64,000 nt of DNA, taken from assembly GCF_035594125.1 (NCBI RefSeq), contig NC_087191.1, forward strand, positions 3,420,967 through 3,484,966, in the 5' to 3' direction. Position 1 is the stretch's first letter. Every line of letters starts with the position of its first letter. A program made the translations under genes and the position numbers. Source of the DNA: Scylla paramamosain. Taxonomy: Eukaryota; Arthropoda; Malacostraca; Decapoda; Portunidae. Below the pieces are notes generated by a model that was given only the letters and a program-made list of their open reading frames with translations, was not told the DNA's origin and ran no database searches. Positions 27,201-39,765 of this stretch are shown one piece after another.

Positions 27201-27494
27201 GGAAAGGCAGTCCGACCTGGGGACATTTATGGTCCCCTCCCCAGATGGGGACTCCGAGGCTGGTGTAGGAGTCGCCATGATTTTAAAATCTTTGAGTGAA
27301 GGGTGTGTGTGTTTTTAGGTGCTTGTAGTTTTGTGTGGAGGAAGAGAGTTGTCTTTAGAGGGCAGGCTGTGACTACCCCCTTGTGTTGTGAGACACAAAG
27401 GGAAACGTTCAGTGAGGTCACAGCTGGGTTTAATGATAAGTTCACAGCACCCCCTGAACAGTGCTTTAGACCTCACTGGGAGTAATTATCGTTT
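24209..27494 (-). mobile_element. LINE-B family copy A
   Basis: A near-complete 3.29 kb copy inserted in CR1 copy 4 with a short duplicated CTT at the junctions. The 5' end lacks the first ~15 bases (GGCAGTAGACACCTG) present in copies B and C. The 3' end carries the family signature TTGCCCTTGGCCAGTATCC followed by an A/T-rich tail. Confidence 0.85.
24313..27278 (-). pseudogene. LINE-B single ORF: endonuclease and RT (copy A)
   Basis: Starts [10 protein letters not shown] at 27278. The endonuclease domain has [33 protein letters not shown] and [10 protein letters not shown] (catalytic Asp-His present). The RT has [56 protein letters not shown] and HSYADDTTLHF. The C-terminal region has GGSTHTALLDRVELKAFRL and ends SRHLSTNF. 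There is no RNase H and no separate ORF1. Frameshifts near 26960, 25590 and 25030 break it. It belongs to the Jockey/CR1 group of LINEs in general style; I cannot fix the clade. Confidence 0.85.
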
Positions 27495-27534
27495 ACTTAC
27501 ACGTGGCAGTCCCCATACGAAATATACTTACCTA

Positions 27535-28627
27535 TTTCCACCTATCATCCCCATCCATAAACCCGTCTAATCTTCTCTTAAAGCTCCCTAATGTCCTAGC
27601 ACTAACAACATGAATACTGAGTCCGTTCCACTCATTTACCGCCGTATTTGAGAACCAATTTCTTCCTATCTCTTTCTTAAACCTAAATTTTTCTAGCTTG
27701 AACCCGTTATTTCCTGTTCTATCCTGGTTGTTGGCCCTAAGAATTTTGCTTACATTCCCCTTGTTATGACCTTTATACCACTTAAAGACTTCCATCAGGT
27801 CCCCTCTTAACCGACGTCTTTCTAAAGAAGGTAAATTTTACAGCTTCAGTCTCGCCTCGTAAGGAATGCTCCTCATCCCCTGTATCGTTTTAGTCATTCT
27901 CCTCTGTACTGCTTCTAATAGACCTATATCTTTCCTGTAACGTGGGGATCAGAACTGCACAGCGTAGTCTAGATGAGGTCTGACCAGCGCCAAGTATAAA
28001 TTTAGTATTACTTCGGGTCTTCTACTTTTTATCCTCCTAAAAATTAATCCTAATACCCTATTTCCCTTGTTTCTGGCCTTTATGCATTCTTTTCCTAGAC
28101 GGAGTTCAGAGCTAACTATAACTCCTAAATCCTTCTCGTACCCTGTACCTATCAGAGTTTCGTTGTTTATTGTGTACCTGCTGTGTGGGTTTCCTCTACC
28201 TAAGCTAAGTACTTTGCATTTGTTGATATTGAACTGCATTTGCCATCTATCCGTCTTTTCATTCATCCTCTCTAAATCTGCCTACAAGTCGATGGCATCC
28301 GATTCTGACATAGTTAATCTACCTATGTTTGTGTCATCCGCAAATTTACTAACATCACTACTAATTCCATTATCCAAGTCATTGATATATATCAAAAACA
28401 ACAAATGCCCTAATACTGATCCCTGTGGCACCTCACTAATTACATAACCCCACTCGGATTTAGAGCTGTTTATTACAACTCTTTATCGCCTGTTGCTTAG
28501 CCATGACCTTATCCAGCCTAACAGCTTCCCATCTATCCCGTGTGCCCTAACCTTTCTCAGGAGCCTTTGATGGGGTACCTTATCAAATGCTTTACTAAAG
28601 TCCAAATATAACATATCATAACTATCA
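27535..28627 (-). pseudogene. CR1 copy 4 RT C-terminal half
   Basis: Minus-strand pieces include FADDTNI-like sequence (28345), [19 protein letters not shown] (28240), [30 protein letters not shown] (27950) and VFKWYKGHNKGNVSKILRAN (27790). A stop near 27949 and changes near 28290 disable it. Confidence 0.8.
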
Positions 28628-29510
28628 CGTGACGTGACACACTCCTATGCGGCCACCTTCACGCTAGTCTCTGCTCGGTTCGATCATGACCACATCGACC
28701 TTGTCAGGCCATTGCCATACTCTAACGGCTACATCCTTATCTGCATCGAACGGTTCACACGTTGGACCGAAGCCTCACCACTAGCTGACATTACGGGCTC
28801 CATCGCCCGTGCCTTCATAGACACGTGGATCTCGAGGTTTGGTGTCCCTCTCAGCCTCACGTCCGACCGTGGCCGTGTGGAGCAAGGTTATGACCCTGGT
28901 TGGCACTCAACGCCAGAGGACTGCCAACTACCACCCGCAGGCGAATGGCATGGTTGAGCGCTTTCGCCGCCACCTCAAGAGCTCGCTGGCAGCCTCAGCC
29001 CAAGAAGCAGATTGGTCCCTCGCGCTTTCCATAATCCTCCTTGGCATCCGAACGTCAATGAAGGAAGATCTGCATCACTCCTCTGCAGAGCTTGTATACA
29101 GCACAACCTTGGGGCTCTTTGGAGAACTCCTCCGCCGTACACCTGACACCACGCCCTGCAATGTACGGGACTTTGCCGCTAACCGCAAGGAGTCCATGCA
29201 GCACCTTCAGCCTGTGCAGCCTCGCACATCACCCTCCAAGACGTTCGTCAGCCAGGACTTTCACTCCTGCACGAACGTGTTCGTCAGAGTGGACTCGGTG
29301 AGGAAGGCTATCTAACAGCCCTACCAAGGCCCCTACGAAGTCTTCCACAGGCGACGGAAGACGGTCACCATCGCCCGAAATGGGGTGGCGGACGTCATCG
29401 CCCTGGACCGTCTCAAACCTGCGTATCTCTTACAGGAGGAAGCATCCCTCACTCCTGTATTTCGGACTTCCCACCTCCAGCAGAGGAGCACCTTTTGTGC
29501 CACCTAAGGG
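28628..29510 (+). pseudogene. Gypsy integrase
   Basis: The core domain contains FDHDHIDLV (first Asp), RFTRWTEASPLADITG, WISRFGVPLSLTSDRG (second Asp) and, after a frameshift near 28870, TANYHPQANGMVERFRRHLK (Glu). The C-terminal part reads through GPYEVFHRR to LDRLKPAYLLQEE, which is typical of Gypsy integrase ends. The zinc-binding N-terminal region is missing or lost at the CR1 junction. Confidence 0.85.
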
Positions 29511-29559
29511 CGGAACAAGTCTGTATCGTTACTCCTACCTTGTCACTAAGGGGCAATAT

Positions 29560-29900
29560 TGTAGCATGTACATGCAATTAGACTACACACGCCAATACAA
29601 AGACATTTTCTCTCACACACTTCACATTCCATTTTCACTCGTACACCATATCCACTCTTTGTTTCTTCTAAAAATGAACTTTTATATATATTTTTTTCTT
29701 TCTTCCTTATATGTCCATACATTCTTCGCCATACAACACGCATACATTTACATTAACACGCATACATTACATTAACATTTTATCACAATTAGTATTTACG
29801 GATATATGTGGTTTGTCGCAGTGCTTATTCCTAAATTCATTCGTGTGTATAAATTTGTATAATGTAATTTTTCAAATGTTTATCCTTTATGCATATAAAA
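29560..29900 (+). repeat. 3' LTR of the Gypsy element
   Basis: Begins TGTAGCATGTACATG after an AAGGGGCAATAT purine-rich tract (the expected polypurine primer). It aligns with 20031-20270. The end is unclear because a (GA)n tract starts at 29912. Confidence 0.75.
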
Positions 29901-29911
29901 CAAAGCCTCCT

Positions 29912-29917
29912 CAGAGA

Positions 29918-30007
<90 letters not shown>
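29912..30007. repeat. (GA)n microsatellite
   Basis: About 96 bp of GA with one early GGG interruption. Confidence 0.95.
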
Positions 30008-30010
<3 letters not shown>

Positions 30011-30077
30011 AACACATTGGTTTCATTCCTTGTTGCCTTAAGGGAATCTTAACACCACAGGGTAGTGAATCTTAACA

Positions 30078-30550
30078 AGACAGGGTGGAATCAAAAGCTT
30101 TTCGTCTCATCAACTCTAACTGACTGTCTTCAGCCTCTCTTTCATCGCCGTAATGTTGCATTAGCTGTCTTCTACCGCTATTTTCAATTGCTCTTCTGAT
30201 CTTGCTAACTGCATGCCTCCTCTTTTCCCGCGACCTCGCTGCACAAGACTTTCTTCTTTCTCTCACCCCTATTCTGTCCACCTCTCTAAATCAAGAGTTA
30301 ACCAGTATTCTCAATCATTAATCTCCTTCTCTGGTAAACTCTGGAACTTTCTGCCTGCTTCTGTATTTCCACCTTCCTATGACTTGAATTCCTTTAAGAG
30401 GGAGGTTTCAAGACAATTATCCTTTAATTTTTTACTACCGCTTTGGACACTTTTCTGGGACTGGCATCTCAGTGGACTTTTTTTTTTTTTTATTGGGTTT
30501 TTGTTGCCCTTGGCCAGTGTACCTCCTACATAAAAAAAAAAAAGAAAGAA
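30078..30550 (+). mobile_element. LINE-B family copy E, 3' fragment
   Basis: Matches the last 470 bp of copy B: GGTGGAATCAAAAGCTTTTC, then RCTRLSSFSHPYSVHLS, SGKLWNFLPASVFPPSYDLN, and the tail GTTGCCCTTGGCCAGTGTAC with A-rich end. 5'-truncated, as usual for LINEs. Confidence 0.85.
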
Positions 30551-30703
30551 ACACTGGTTGTACCAATGTTTGGCACATGACAGGGATGGAGCTCCTTGAC
30601 TTCAAGGACTCGACACCGCGTTAGGCAACCAACGTTTGACGAAGTGTTCAGAAGAGCCGGCACCATTAACCAGCACATGAGTGAAACTCTGCCGAATGCT
30701 GGC

Positions 30704-30705
<2 letters not shown>

Positions 30706-30767
<62 letters not shown>
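30706..30767. repeat. (TG)31 microsatellite
   Basis: Pure TG dinucleotides over 62 bp. Confidence 0.95.
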
Positions 30768-31605
<838 letters not shown>

Positions 31606-31632
31606 GTGTGTGTGTGTGTGTGTGTGTGTGTT

Positions 31633-31718
<86 letters not shown>
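31606..31718. repeat. (TG)n microsatellite
   Basis: 113 bp with interruptions TTTGCGTGTGCG near 31631. Confidence 0.95.
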
Positions 31719-31721
<3 letters not shown>

Positions 31722-31810
31722 CTAACTAAGTGAGCTCTAATACACCCACGAAAGTTGAAAACTTCACAGGGTCACATCACTTGGAGGCCCTGGCGACTGC
31801 CGGTAGCAAC

Positions 31811-31950
31811 TATAAGAACATAAGAACATAAAAAAAAAATAAGGGAAGTTGCGAGAAGCCATCAGATCTACACGTGGTAGTCCCTGTATGAAACATACTT
31901 ACCTATTTCCACTTACCATTCCTATCCATAAATCTGTCTAATCTTCTTTA
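31811..31950 (-). mobile_element. CR1 3'-end fragment
   Basis: ATAAGAACATAAGAACATA, then AAGGGAAGTTGCGAGAAGCC and CACGTGGTAGTCCCTG, the reverse complement of the CR1 end. Stops after about 140 bp. Confidence 0.8.
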
Positions 31951-32648
31951 TAAAAACACAAGAAAGTAAGGGATTCGCAGCAGTCACTTCGCCTCCACTG
32001 CCTGTAGCGGCGTAAGGTACAGTTCACCACCTTCGCCGAAATGGTTGTCAGGCATGCACTGTAGTATGTGGTCAAGGCGAGATTTAAAACACTGGGTCTG
32101 GAGCATTCACAATACTGTTTGGAAGCATTTTGCAATTGTCTTCTGTGGGTTCAAGGGAACGCGTTTAAATTTTTATAATTTTTTACTAAATTTGTATTAT
32201 TTACACATATTTATACTCAGACGATCTTCTACGACTTCCGACAACAACGAAAACCTACGAAAATTATTTCATCTCTCTTCAAATGAATTCCATTAAATAT
32301 ATCGAACACTTCACATTACGCTACCGATTGAAATCACTTCACATATTTAATACTCAATGATAAATCACATCCTACACAAACCTCGCAACTAATATTCAAT
32401 GAGAGAACACATCCTACACCTATCCAATCCCTCTGTCAATATATAACACCAACAATTTACTCTGACTGCATTACAGCTGTCTGGCTCTACTTACTGGTAC
32501 TGTGACAGGCGGCTTGCCCAGCTTTACCTTCTCTGGTCTGACAGCTCTGTCTAGCTTGTCTCTCTGTCTGCTTCTCTCTATTCCCGTCTCCTACACCTCA
32601 TAATATACATTAGATGTTAAACCAACCAACAAAGCTTCCGTTGCTATA
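31951..32648. other. Unassigned DNA
   Basis: About 700 bp without a recognisable gene. Some internal similarity exists between 32330-32375 and 32380-32420 (CACATCCTACAC phrases), suggesting an old short repeat. Confidence 0.45.
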
Positions 32649-32878
32649 AGATTTATTTTCCCACACTTCGATCATACGGTTTATTTTCCTATAACTTTCA
32701 ATAAGGTGAATTTTTTTAGTAACTATATTTATTTTCTCATACTTTGATGATACGGTTCATTTTCCTATACTTTCCATAAGGTCCATTCTCAAATAACTAT
32801 ATTTCTCTTCCCATATTTCGATCATACAATTTATTTCTCCTTAAATTTCAATAAGGTTCATTCTCGAGTAACTTTGGT
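32649..32878. repeat. Tandem repeat, three units of about 76 bp
   Basis: Units start near 32650, 32728 and 32806. Each contains TTTCGATCATAC or a variant, then TTTATTTTCCTATA and TTTCAATAAGGT. The units have diverged by roughly a fifth. Confidence 0.75.
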
Positions 32879-33617
32879 AATCGCATCTTCTAATTAGGAA
32901 CAAGGAGGCAGCGTTTCCTATGGTGTGCCGGCTATCCGTGTTGTCCACGTCATTTGCTTTCGGTGACCTCTGCTTTCCTATACTAATTTAGTGATAACCA
33001 CTTGGGTATCTCTTCTAATAATATGCTGCTAATCTTCGGCTCTGTTAGTCTCGTGATGAATCACCGCATTTTGTTCTCGATGGTCACGTCTCGTCTGATA
33101 GCTTCTTGGTACCTGCTTTCGTGTTTATCATCTTCCCTCATTTATTTTTTCTACTTCTTACTTCCTTCTTCATTTCTTCATTTCTTCAATCTTGTTTCAT
33201 TCTTCTTTCCTCTTACGTGTTTCATTTCTTCTTGGTTCTTGGGTTACAGCATGCCCCCCTCCTTACGATCGCGCGTCCTCGCGTGACTGGTTACTTAGCT
33301 GGGTGTTCATTCCCTCATCCGTGGATGTAGTGCAGAGTGTGGATTTGGAAGGCCCCCGCTTTATGCTGCCGGAACTAGGGGAGCCATATGTGCGGCCCTC
33401 GCCCACTCCCGTGAACACCAGGGTGACCCCAACAGGCAGCACTGTCCCCAACCAGTTGTACCAATTTTTATCAGGAACTGCAGGTTATCTTTACATTGTG
33501 TAGAGACAAAGGTACCCATCCATAACTAATGAGAAGGCATATATTAACAAAATTCATGACTTCAGCGTTTAGAAATAGAGCCTTTGTGGAGAAAACAACA
33601 TATAACATTAAATATCT
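32879..33617. other. Unassigned DNA, possible retroelement remnant
   Basis: A GC-richer part (33250-33480) has open frames but no motif I can name. I see nothing else. Confidence 0.4.
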
Positions 33618-33692
33618 TGACCAGTTTTCATCTTTCTGTGTCACATATTACTTGCAACATCCTTACTCTGGTAGGTCTCTAATATCTTTGCA
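33618..33692. repeat. Dispersed 75-bp repeat, copy 1
   Basis: Reads TCTTTCTGTGTCACATATTA then CATCCTTACTCTGGTA. A second copy lies at about 38672-38745 with about 10 differences. Confidence 0.75.
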
Positions 33693-34032
33693 TTCAAAGG
33701 AGAGATCAACAATCAATCATATTTTCCACAACATTTATACCATAAGCCAGGAAAATCAGTTCTAAGTATTCTCAATATGACTAGAGGTTTGATGCAGTCA
33801 GACAACACAAATAATGGAAGGGAGGTCATTCTGCGGACATCAGGTGTCGGCGGTTAATTCCTCTAACAGTTGTAAGTAGTAGCACAAGTTTTTAATGAAG
33901 TCACTCATAACAGCTCTGGGTAAACTTATCTATCTTACTTACTCTCTTATCTTACTTTCTTATCTTACTCTCTTATCTTACTCTCTTGGATAAATAAACA
34001 TTTCATTCTGTGTTCTGTGTTTACAAGGAGGA
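33693..34032. other. Spacer with a CTTACTCTCTTAT short tandem repeat
   Basis: At 33930-33985 the unit CTTACTCTCTTAT is repeated about four times. An AATAAA at about 33992 followed by TTCTGTGTTCTGTGTT could be a poly-A signal of an LTR or gene; not decidable from this window. Confidence 0.4.
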
Positions 34033-37000
34033 GGCAGTAGACACCTGCCGAAACGATAATTACTCCCAGTGAGGTCTAAAGCACTGTTCAGGGGGTGCTG
34101 TGAACTTATCATTAAACCCAGCTGTGACCTCACTGAACGTTTCCCTTTGTGTCTCACAACACAAGGGGGCAGTCACAGCCTGCCCTCTAAAGACAACTCT
34201 CTTCCTCCACACAAAACTACAAGCACCTAATAACACACACACCCTTCACTCAAAAATTTTAAAATCATCATGGCGACTCCTACACCAGCCTCGGAGTCCC
34301 CATCTGGGAAGGGGACCATAAATGTCCCCAGGTCTGACTGCCTTTCTGTCGACGACCCTAAGTGTCTTGACACCCTCCTCAACATTTTTTTCATTAACTT
34401 CTGCAACATTCGCGGTCTAGGATCTAATTGTCAATCTGTAGAACACCACCTCTCCTCTTCTAAACCTCATCTTCTTTTCCTCACTAAAACTCAGGTGCCT
34501 GAGGCACCTGACAGTAGCCCCTTTTCTGTTCCCTCCTACTTTCTCTATCCTCATTTTCGATCCAAAGCTGGATGCTGCGTCTATGTGCGCAACGACTTAA
34601 CCTGCTCTCGTGCCCACGCTCTTGAATCTTCCGAGTTTTCCACCATCTGGCTACGACTACAGAGTCACTCTCATACTAAATTTATCTGTGCTGTATACCT
34701 CTCACCTAACTCCTCTGATTATAAGAAATTCTTTGACTACTTAACTTCCAAAGTGGAGCACATTCTGACCCTCTTCCCTTTTGCAGATATCTCCATTCTT
34801 GGAGACTTCAATGTTCACCACCAGCTTTGGCTTTCCTCTCCCTTCACTGACCATCCTAGTGAACTATCCTACAACTTTGCTATCCTCCATGACCTAGAGC
34901 AATTGATGCAACACCCTACTCGTATTCCTGACCGTCTTGGAGATACGCCCAACATTCTTGACTTTTTCCTGACCTCTAATCCTTCTGCTTATGCTGTCAC
35001 CCTTTCTTCTCCGTTGGGCTCCTCCAATCACAATCTCATATCTTTATCTTGTCCTATCGCTCCAATCCCTCCTCAGGAGCCCCCTAAGCGAAGGGTGCCT
35101 CTGGCGTTTTGTCTCTGCTAGTTGGGGGGACCTGAGGAGGTATTTTGCTGATTTTCCTTGGAATGACTACTGCTTCCGTGTCAGAGACCCGTCTTTGTGT
35201 GCTGAGCGCATAACAGAGGTGATAGTGTCTGGCATGGAGGCATACATTCCTCACTCTCTTTCTCGTCCTAAACCTTCTAAACCTTGGTTTAACACAGCTT
35301 GTTCTCGTGCTATACATGATAGAGAGGTGGCCCACAAAAGGTACTTAAGCCTTCCATCACCAGAATCTCATGCACTTTATATTTCTGCCCGGAACCATGC
35401 CAAGTCTGTTCTCCAACTAGCAAAAAACTCCTTCATTAACAGAAAATGTCAAACCCTTTCAAGATCTAACTCCCCTCGTGATTTCTGGCATCTAGCCAAA
35501 AATATCTCCAATAACTTTGCTTCTTCTTCTTTCCCTCCTCTATTTCAACCAGATGGCACCACTGCTATCAAATCTATTTCTAAAGCTGAACTCTTCGCTC
35601 AAACCTTTGCTAAAAACTCTACCTTGGACGATTCTGGGCTTGTTCCTCCCTCTCCTCCACCCTCTGACTACTTCATGCCACATATTAAAATTCTTCGCAA
35701 TGATGTTTTCAATGCCCTCGCTGGCCTAAACCCTCGGAAGGCTTATGGACCTGATGGGGTCCCTCCTATTGTTCTCCGAAACTGTGCCTCCGTGCTTGCA
35801 CCTTGCCTAGTCAAACTCTTTCAGTTCTGTCTGTCAACATCTACCTTTCCTTCTTGCTGGAAGTTTGCCTACATTCAACCTGTTCCTAAAAAGGTTGACC
35901 TTTCTAATCCCTCTAACTACCGTCATATTGCTTTAATTTCCTGCCTATCTAAAGTTTTTGAATCTATTCTCAACAGAAAGATTCTGAAACATCTATCACT
36001 TCACAACCTTCTACCTGATCGCCAGTATGGGTTCCGTCAAGGCCGCTCTACTGGTGATCTTCTGGCTTTCCTTACTGAGTCTTGGTCATCCTCTTTTAGA
36101 GATTTTGGTGAAACTTTTGCTGTTGCCTTGGACATATCAAAAGCTTTTGATAGAGTCTGGCACAAAGCTTTGATTTCCAAACTATCCTCCTACGGTTTCT
36201 ATCCTTCTCTCTGTAACTTCATCTCAAGTTTCCTTTCTGACCATTCTATTGCTGCTGTGGTAGACAGTCAGTGTTCTTCTCCTAAATCTATTAACAGTGG
36301 TGTTCCTCAGGATTCTGTCCTGTCATCCACTCTCTTCTTATTATTCATTAATGATCTTCTAAACCAAACTTCTTGTCCTATCCACTCCTACGCTGATGAT
36401 ACCACCCTGCACTTTTCCACGTCTTTTCATAGACGTCCAACCCTTCAGGAGGTAAAACGTATCACGCAGGGAAGTCACAGAACGCCTGACTTCTGATCTT
36501 TCTAAAATTTCTCATTGGGGCAGAGCAAACTTGATATTGTTCAATGCCTCAAAAACTCAATTCCTCCACCTATCAACTTGAAACAACCTTCCAGACAACT
36601 ATCCCCTCTTCTTCAATGACACTCAACTGTCCCACTCTTCTACACTGAACATCCTCGGTCTGTCCTTTACTTATAATCTGAACTGGAAACTTCACATCTC
36701 ATCTCTAGCTAAAACAGCTTCTATGAAGTTAGGTGTTCTGAGACGTCTCCGCCAGTTTTTCTCATCCACCCCCAGCTGCTAACTCTGTACAAGGGCCTTA
36801 TCCGTCCATGTATGGAGTATGCTTCACATGTCTGGGGAGGTTCCACTCATACTTCTCTTCTAGACAGGGTGGAATCAAAAGCTTTTCGTCTCATCAACTC
36901 CTCTCCTCTAACTGACTACCTTCAGCCTCTCTCTCACCGCCGCAATGTTGCATATCTAGCTGTCTTCTATCGCTATTTTCATGCTAACTGCTCTTCTGAT

Positions 37001-37338
37001 CTTGCTAACTGCATGCCTCACCTCCTTCCGCGGCCTCGCTGCACAAGACTTTCTTCTTTCTCTCACCCCTATTCTGTCCACCTCTCTAACGCAAGAGTTA
37101 ACCAGTATTCTCAATCATTCATCCCTTTCTCTGGTAAACTCTGGAACTCCCTGCCTGCTTCTGTATTTCCACCTTCCTATGACTTGAATTCCTTCAAGAG
37201 GGAGGTTTCAAGACACTTATTCATCAATTTTTGACCACTGCTTTGACCCTTTTATGGGACTGGCATTTCAGTGGGCATTTTTTTATTAGATTTTTGTTGC
37301 CCTTGGCCAGTGTCCTTCCTACATAAAAAAAAAAAAAA
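34033..37338 (+). mobile_element. LINE-B family copy B, full length
   Basis: Starts GGCAGTAGACACCTGCCG, as copy C does at 60668. The 240-bp 5' UTR is followed by a single ORF, a short 3' UTR and TTGCCCTTGGCCAGTGTCCT with a poly-A tail. Total 3.3 kb. Copies A, B and C differ by only a few percent by eye, so the family was active recently. Confidence 0.9.
34270..37234 (+). pseudogene. LINE-B ORF: endonuclease and RT (copy B)
   Basis: Begins [10 protein letters not shown]. The endonuclease has LFLTKTQV (the catalytic Glu of TETQ is replaced by Lys) and SSNHNLIS (Asp of SDHN replaced by Asn). The RT is long and mostly open (to 36496), with ALDISKAFDRVWHKAL and YADDTTLHF. Frameshifts near 35095 and 36460 separate three parts. 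The C-terminus ends SRHLFINF at 37234. It is dead both by frameshift and by endonuclease active-site change. Confidence 0.88.
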
Positions 37339-38671
37339 TGTGTAGAGGAAACAGCACTTACTACTTATTTCAAAACATCTTTCATCATGGTTTTTAATCA
37401 CATCATAAGATCAATATGAACTGCTGTAGTAGATTTAATAGCTAACTGGACAACATCAGCGTCTCCTCTATAAGTAATGACTTCCCATTATGCTTAAACA
37501 CGAATATTTTCATCTCATTTATATTCTCTCAATCACTTTAAGTAGCAAGTTTTGACTTTTTAGTAGAAGATAATCGATTGTTAATATTCTAATTGCAAAT
37601 TTAACATTAACCTTTTCCTTCCTCGCTTTATGAAAATACATCACTAAATGAATTGATCTGAGTCTGCGTTGCGTGCAATGATTTTTTTTCTTTCTTTTTC
37701 TTTTCTTCAATTGAGTAATTTTCTTTTTTTATTTCTGATAATATAGACCATATTATATGTATCAAAAGCCGCTATGTTACAATGTGACTCTTAGCTCTTT
37801 GTTACAAAGAAATTACGCTCAATTTAACTTTACATGAGATTGGTCTATACTTGACCAAGACTATTTATACCGTGACATTTCTAGCTTTTTATTACGGGTT
37901 CATATCGTCTTCACATACAAGGCACAAGTTTTTCCACTCATCATCCTCTTGAATTCAGGTGTCACGCTCAGTCATTATATATCAGGGAAGCAATCACCCT
38001 AAGGCAAAGCTAACAATCTGAGAAGAGAAAACCATAAGCTATGTACTTACGTTTAGACCTGAACTCTTCCTTATGACTGATCATCACATCTTGCTCACAA
38101 CTAGGTGAAAATAACGCTTTGAAATATGTTAATTTTGTCGTCTGACTAATCATTCTTCTCATCATGATCATCCTCAGTGAATTATCTTCTGCATCGCTAT
38201 CCGTAATGTTCTTCAGCAATTTAGTTTCCCATGTATCACCTTTAAGTTCTTCTGTAACTCTCATTTCTCTGTGTAGTGGTGTTAATTTTTTATCTGTAAC
38301 CAGTGTTTCATATCCCTTGTGCTAGCATACCTTATCCTCACAGTACCTTACTGATCGTTCTCTGTTCATCCTTAGGTACCGAGCAATATAACGCCTATCA
38401 TAGACTCTTTCACTAGTTTAATTGTCATCTCCTGACGAAATCATTGTATTAAACTTCCTTTTCTCATGCAATATCATAGAGAACTGTCGAGGATACACTT
38501 AACTATTTTTCACGTGAATTGTTATAGTTCTCCCACATTATTCACAATATAGTGTGCCATGTATTCGTGTACTGCGTTAACTGCAACATCTCAGTTCTCC
38601 CTATTCCTAGCAATTGCAACCTCAATATCTTCTTTGACGACATAACTAAACTAATATACGCATTCTAACAT
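37339..38671. other. AT-rich DNA, no gene seen
   Basis: About 1.3 kb. No domain, repeat array or splice-bounded exon was convincing. Confidence 0.5.
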
Positions 38672-38745
38672 TTTCAGCTTTCTGTATCACATATTATTTG
38701 CGACATCCTTACTCTGGTACATCTCTAATATTTTAACATTCATCC
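38672..38745. repeat. Dispersed 75-bp repeat, copy 2
   Basis: CAGCTTTCTGTATCACATAT then CATCCTTACTCTGGTACATC, matching 33618-33692. From 38746 to 38980 nothing further is recognised. Confidence 0.75.
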
Positions 38746-38981
38746 ATTAAATAATCACTACATTCTGATCTATTTACTTTCTTACAGCTCAAAATTTTAC
38801 ATTTCGAATTCACACCAATACTCATTATTTATATTTTTCTCACAAACTTTCCTGAGACACGTTTATCAGCTTAGTAATCCTAAAATTTAGCAAGCATGCA
38901 TCGAAGGATTACACTATGCAACAAAATTTCAGTTTTGTCTTGTCATTGGCCCCCAAAAATAATTTTCCAGTTATCTCCAAC

Positions 38982-39124
<143 letters not shown>

Positions 39125-39399
39125 TATTTTGATCCTAAAACTTTGCATTTGTGGTTAGAACAATGAATTTACACGTATGCTTTATTTCATTACAGTATGA
39201 ATTACTTTTGGTTTTCATGTCAGGTAAAGACCTTTGCAAAATCTCAAATGCTTATATAATTGCTTTTTAAATGTTAAAAATAAGTTAAAACAATGAAAGA
39301 AAGAATATAAAGTGTTATAAAGATTTCCAATCTAAATAAGATCATTCTTGAACTGAACAGATCTAGCAAGTAATTTCTCATATCTAGAAAAATTTACTT

Positions 39400-39700
39400 A
39401 CATTTCAGAAATTTTCTCAGATCTTCCAGAATGTTCTACCAGACACTTTTAAAAGTTTCTAGAACATTTTAGAGCCTTCTATTCAATGTAAACATTTCCA
39501 GAATATTTTAGGACTTTATAGAATACAGTAGAAATATGTAGAAGTATCATAAAGTTTCTAGAATCTACAAGAATTTTCTAGAAAAATTCAGAATGTTTTA
39601 AAGTAGGTTCAAGAATATTCTAGAAAGATTGAGAACATTCTGAAACACATTTTAGAAAGACTAAGAATATTCTAGAGTACAGTTTGACAATATAAAAGTA
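39400..39700 (+). promoter_or_regulatory. Heat-shock-element-like array with TATA box
   Basis: Perfect TTCTAGAA sites occur at 39457, 39556, 39576 and 39618, and TTCCAGAA at 39424 and 39496. Many further GAATATTC or AGAACATTC variants lie between. These fit the inverted nTTCnnGAAn units bound by heat-shock factor in animals. A TATAAAAG box follows at 39691, about 75 bp before the ATG at 39766. The array sits exactly upstream of the repeat-borne gene below. Function is inferred from layout. Confidence 0.6.
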
Positions 39701-39765
39701 GGGGCTTATAGACCACCAATCAGTGGCTGCCTGAGAAGATACGAAGATACATAACAAGTGGTGAA

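Larger units (their letters stand above)
24157..28627 (-). mobile_element. CR1 copy 4, 5'-truncated, interrupted by LINE-B copy A
   Basis: The 3' end (24157-24209) has ATAAGAACATAAAAACATAAG and AGCTGCAAGAAGTGACCAGG. The rest (27494-28627) resumes at CTTACACGTGGCAGTCCC. The two pieces join exactly as in an intact CR1 end. It is truncated within the RT at GATAGTTATGATA. It separates Gypsy RNase H from integrase. Confidence 0.85.
20031..29900 (+). mobile_element. Decayed Ty3/Gypsy LTR retrotransposon with nested insertions
   Basis: Bounded by related LTRs (20031- and 29560-). The order is LTR, leader, gag, protease, RT, RNase H, integrase, LTR, as in Ty3/Gypsy. It is interrupted by another LTR (20320-21163), CR1 ends in gag (22063-22340) and CR1 copy 4 with LINE-B copy A (24157-28627). 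Much of the RT is deleted between about 23000 and 23040. Confidence 0.85.

Noticed and set aside
32879..33503. Possible host exon around 33250-33480
   Set aside because: Open and GC-richer, but no domain and no pair of splice sites with matching phase.
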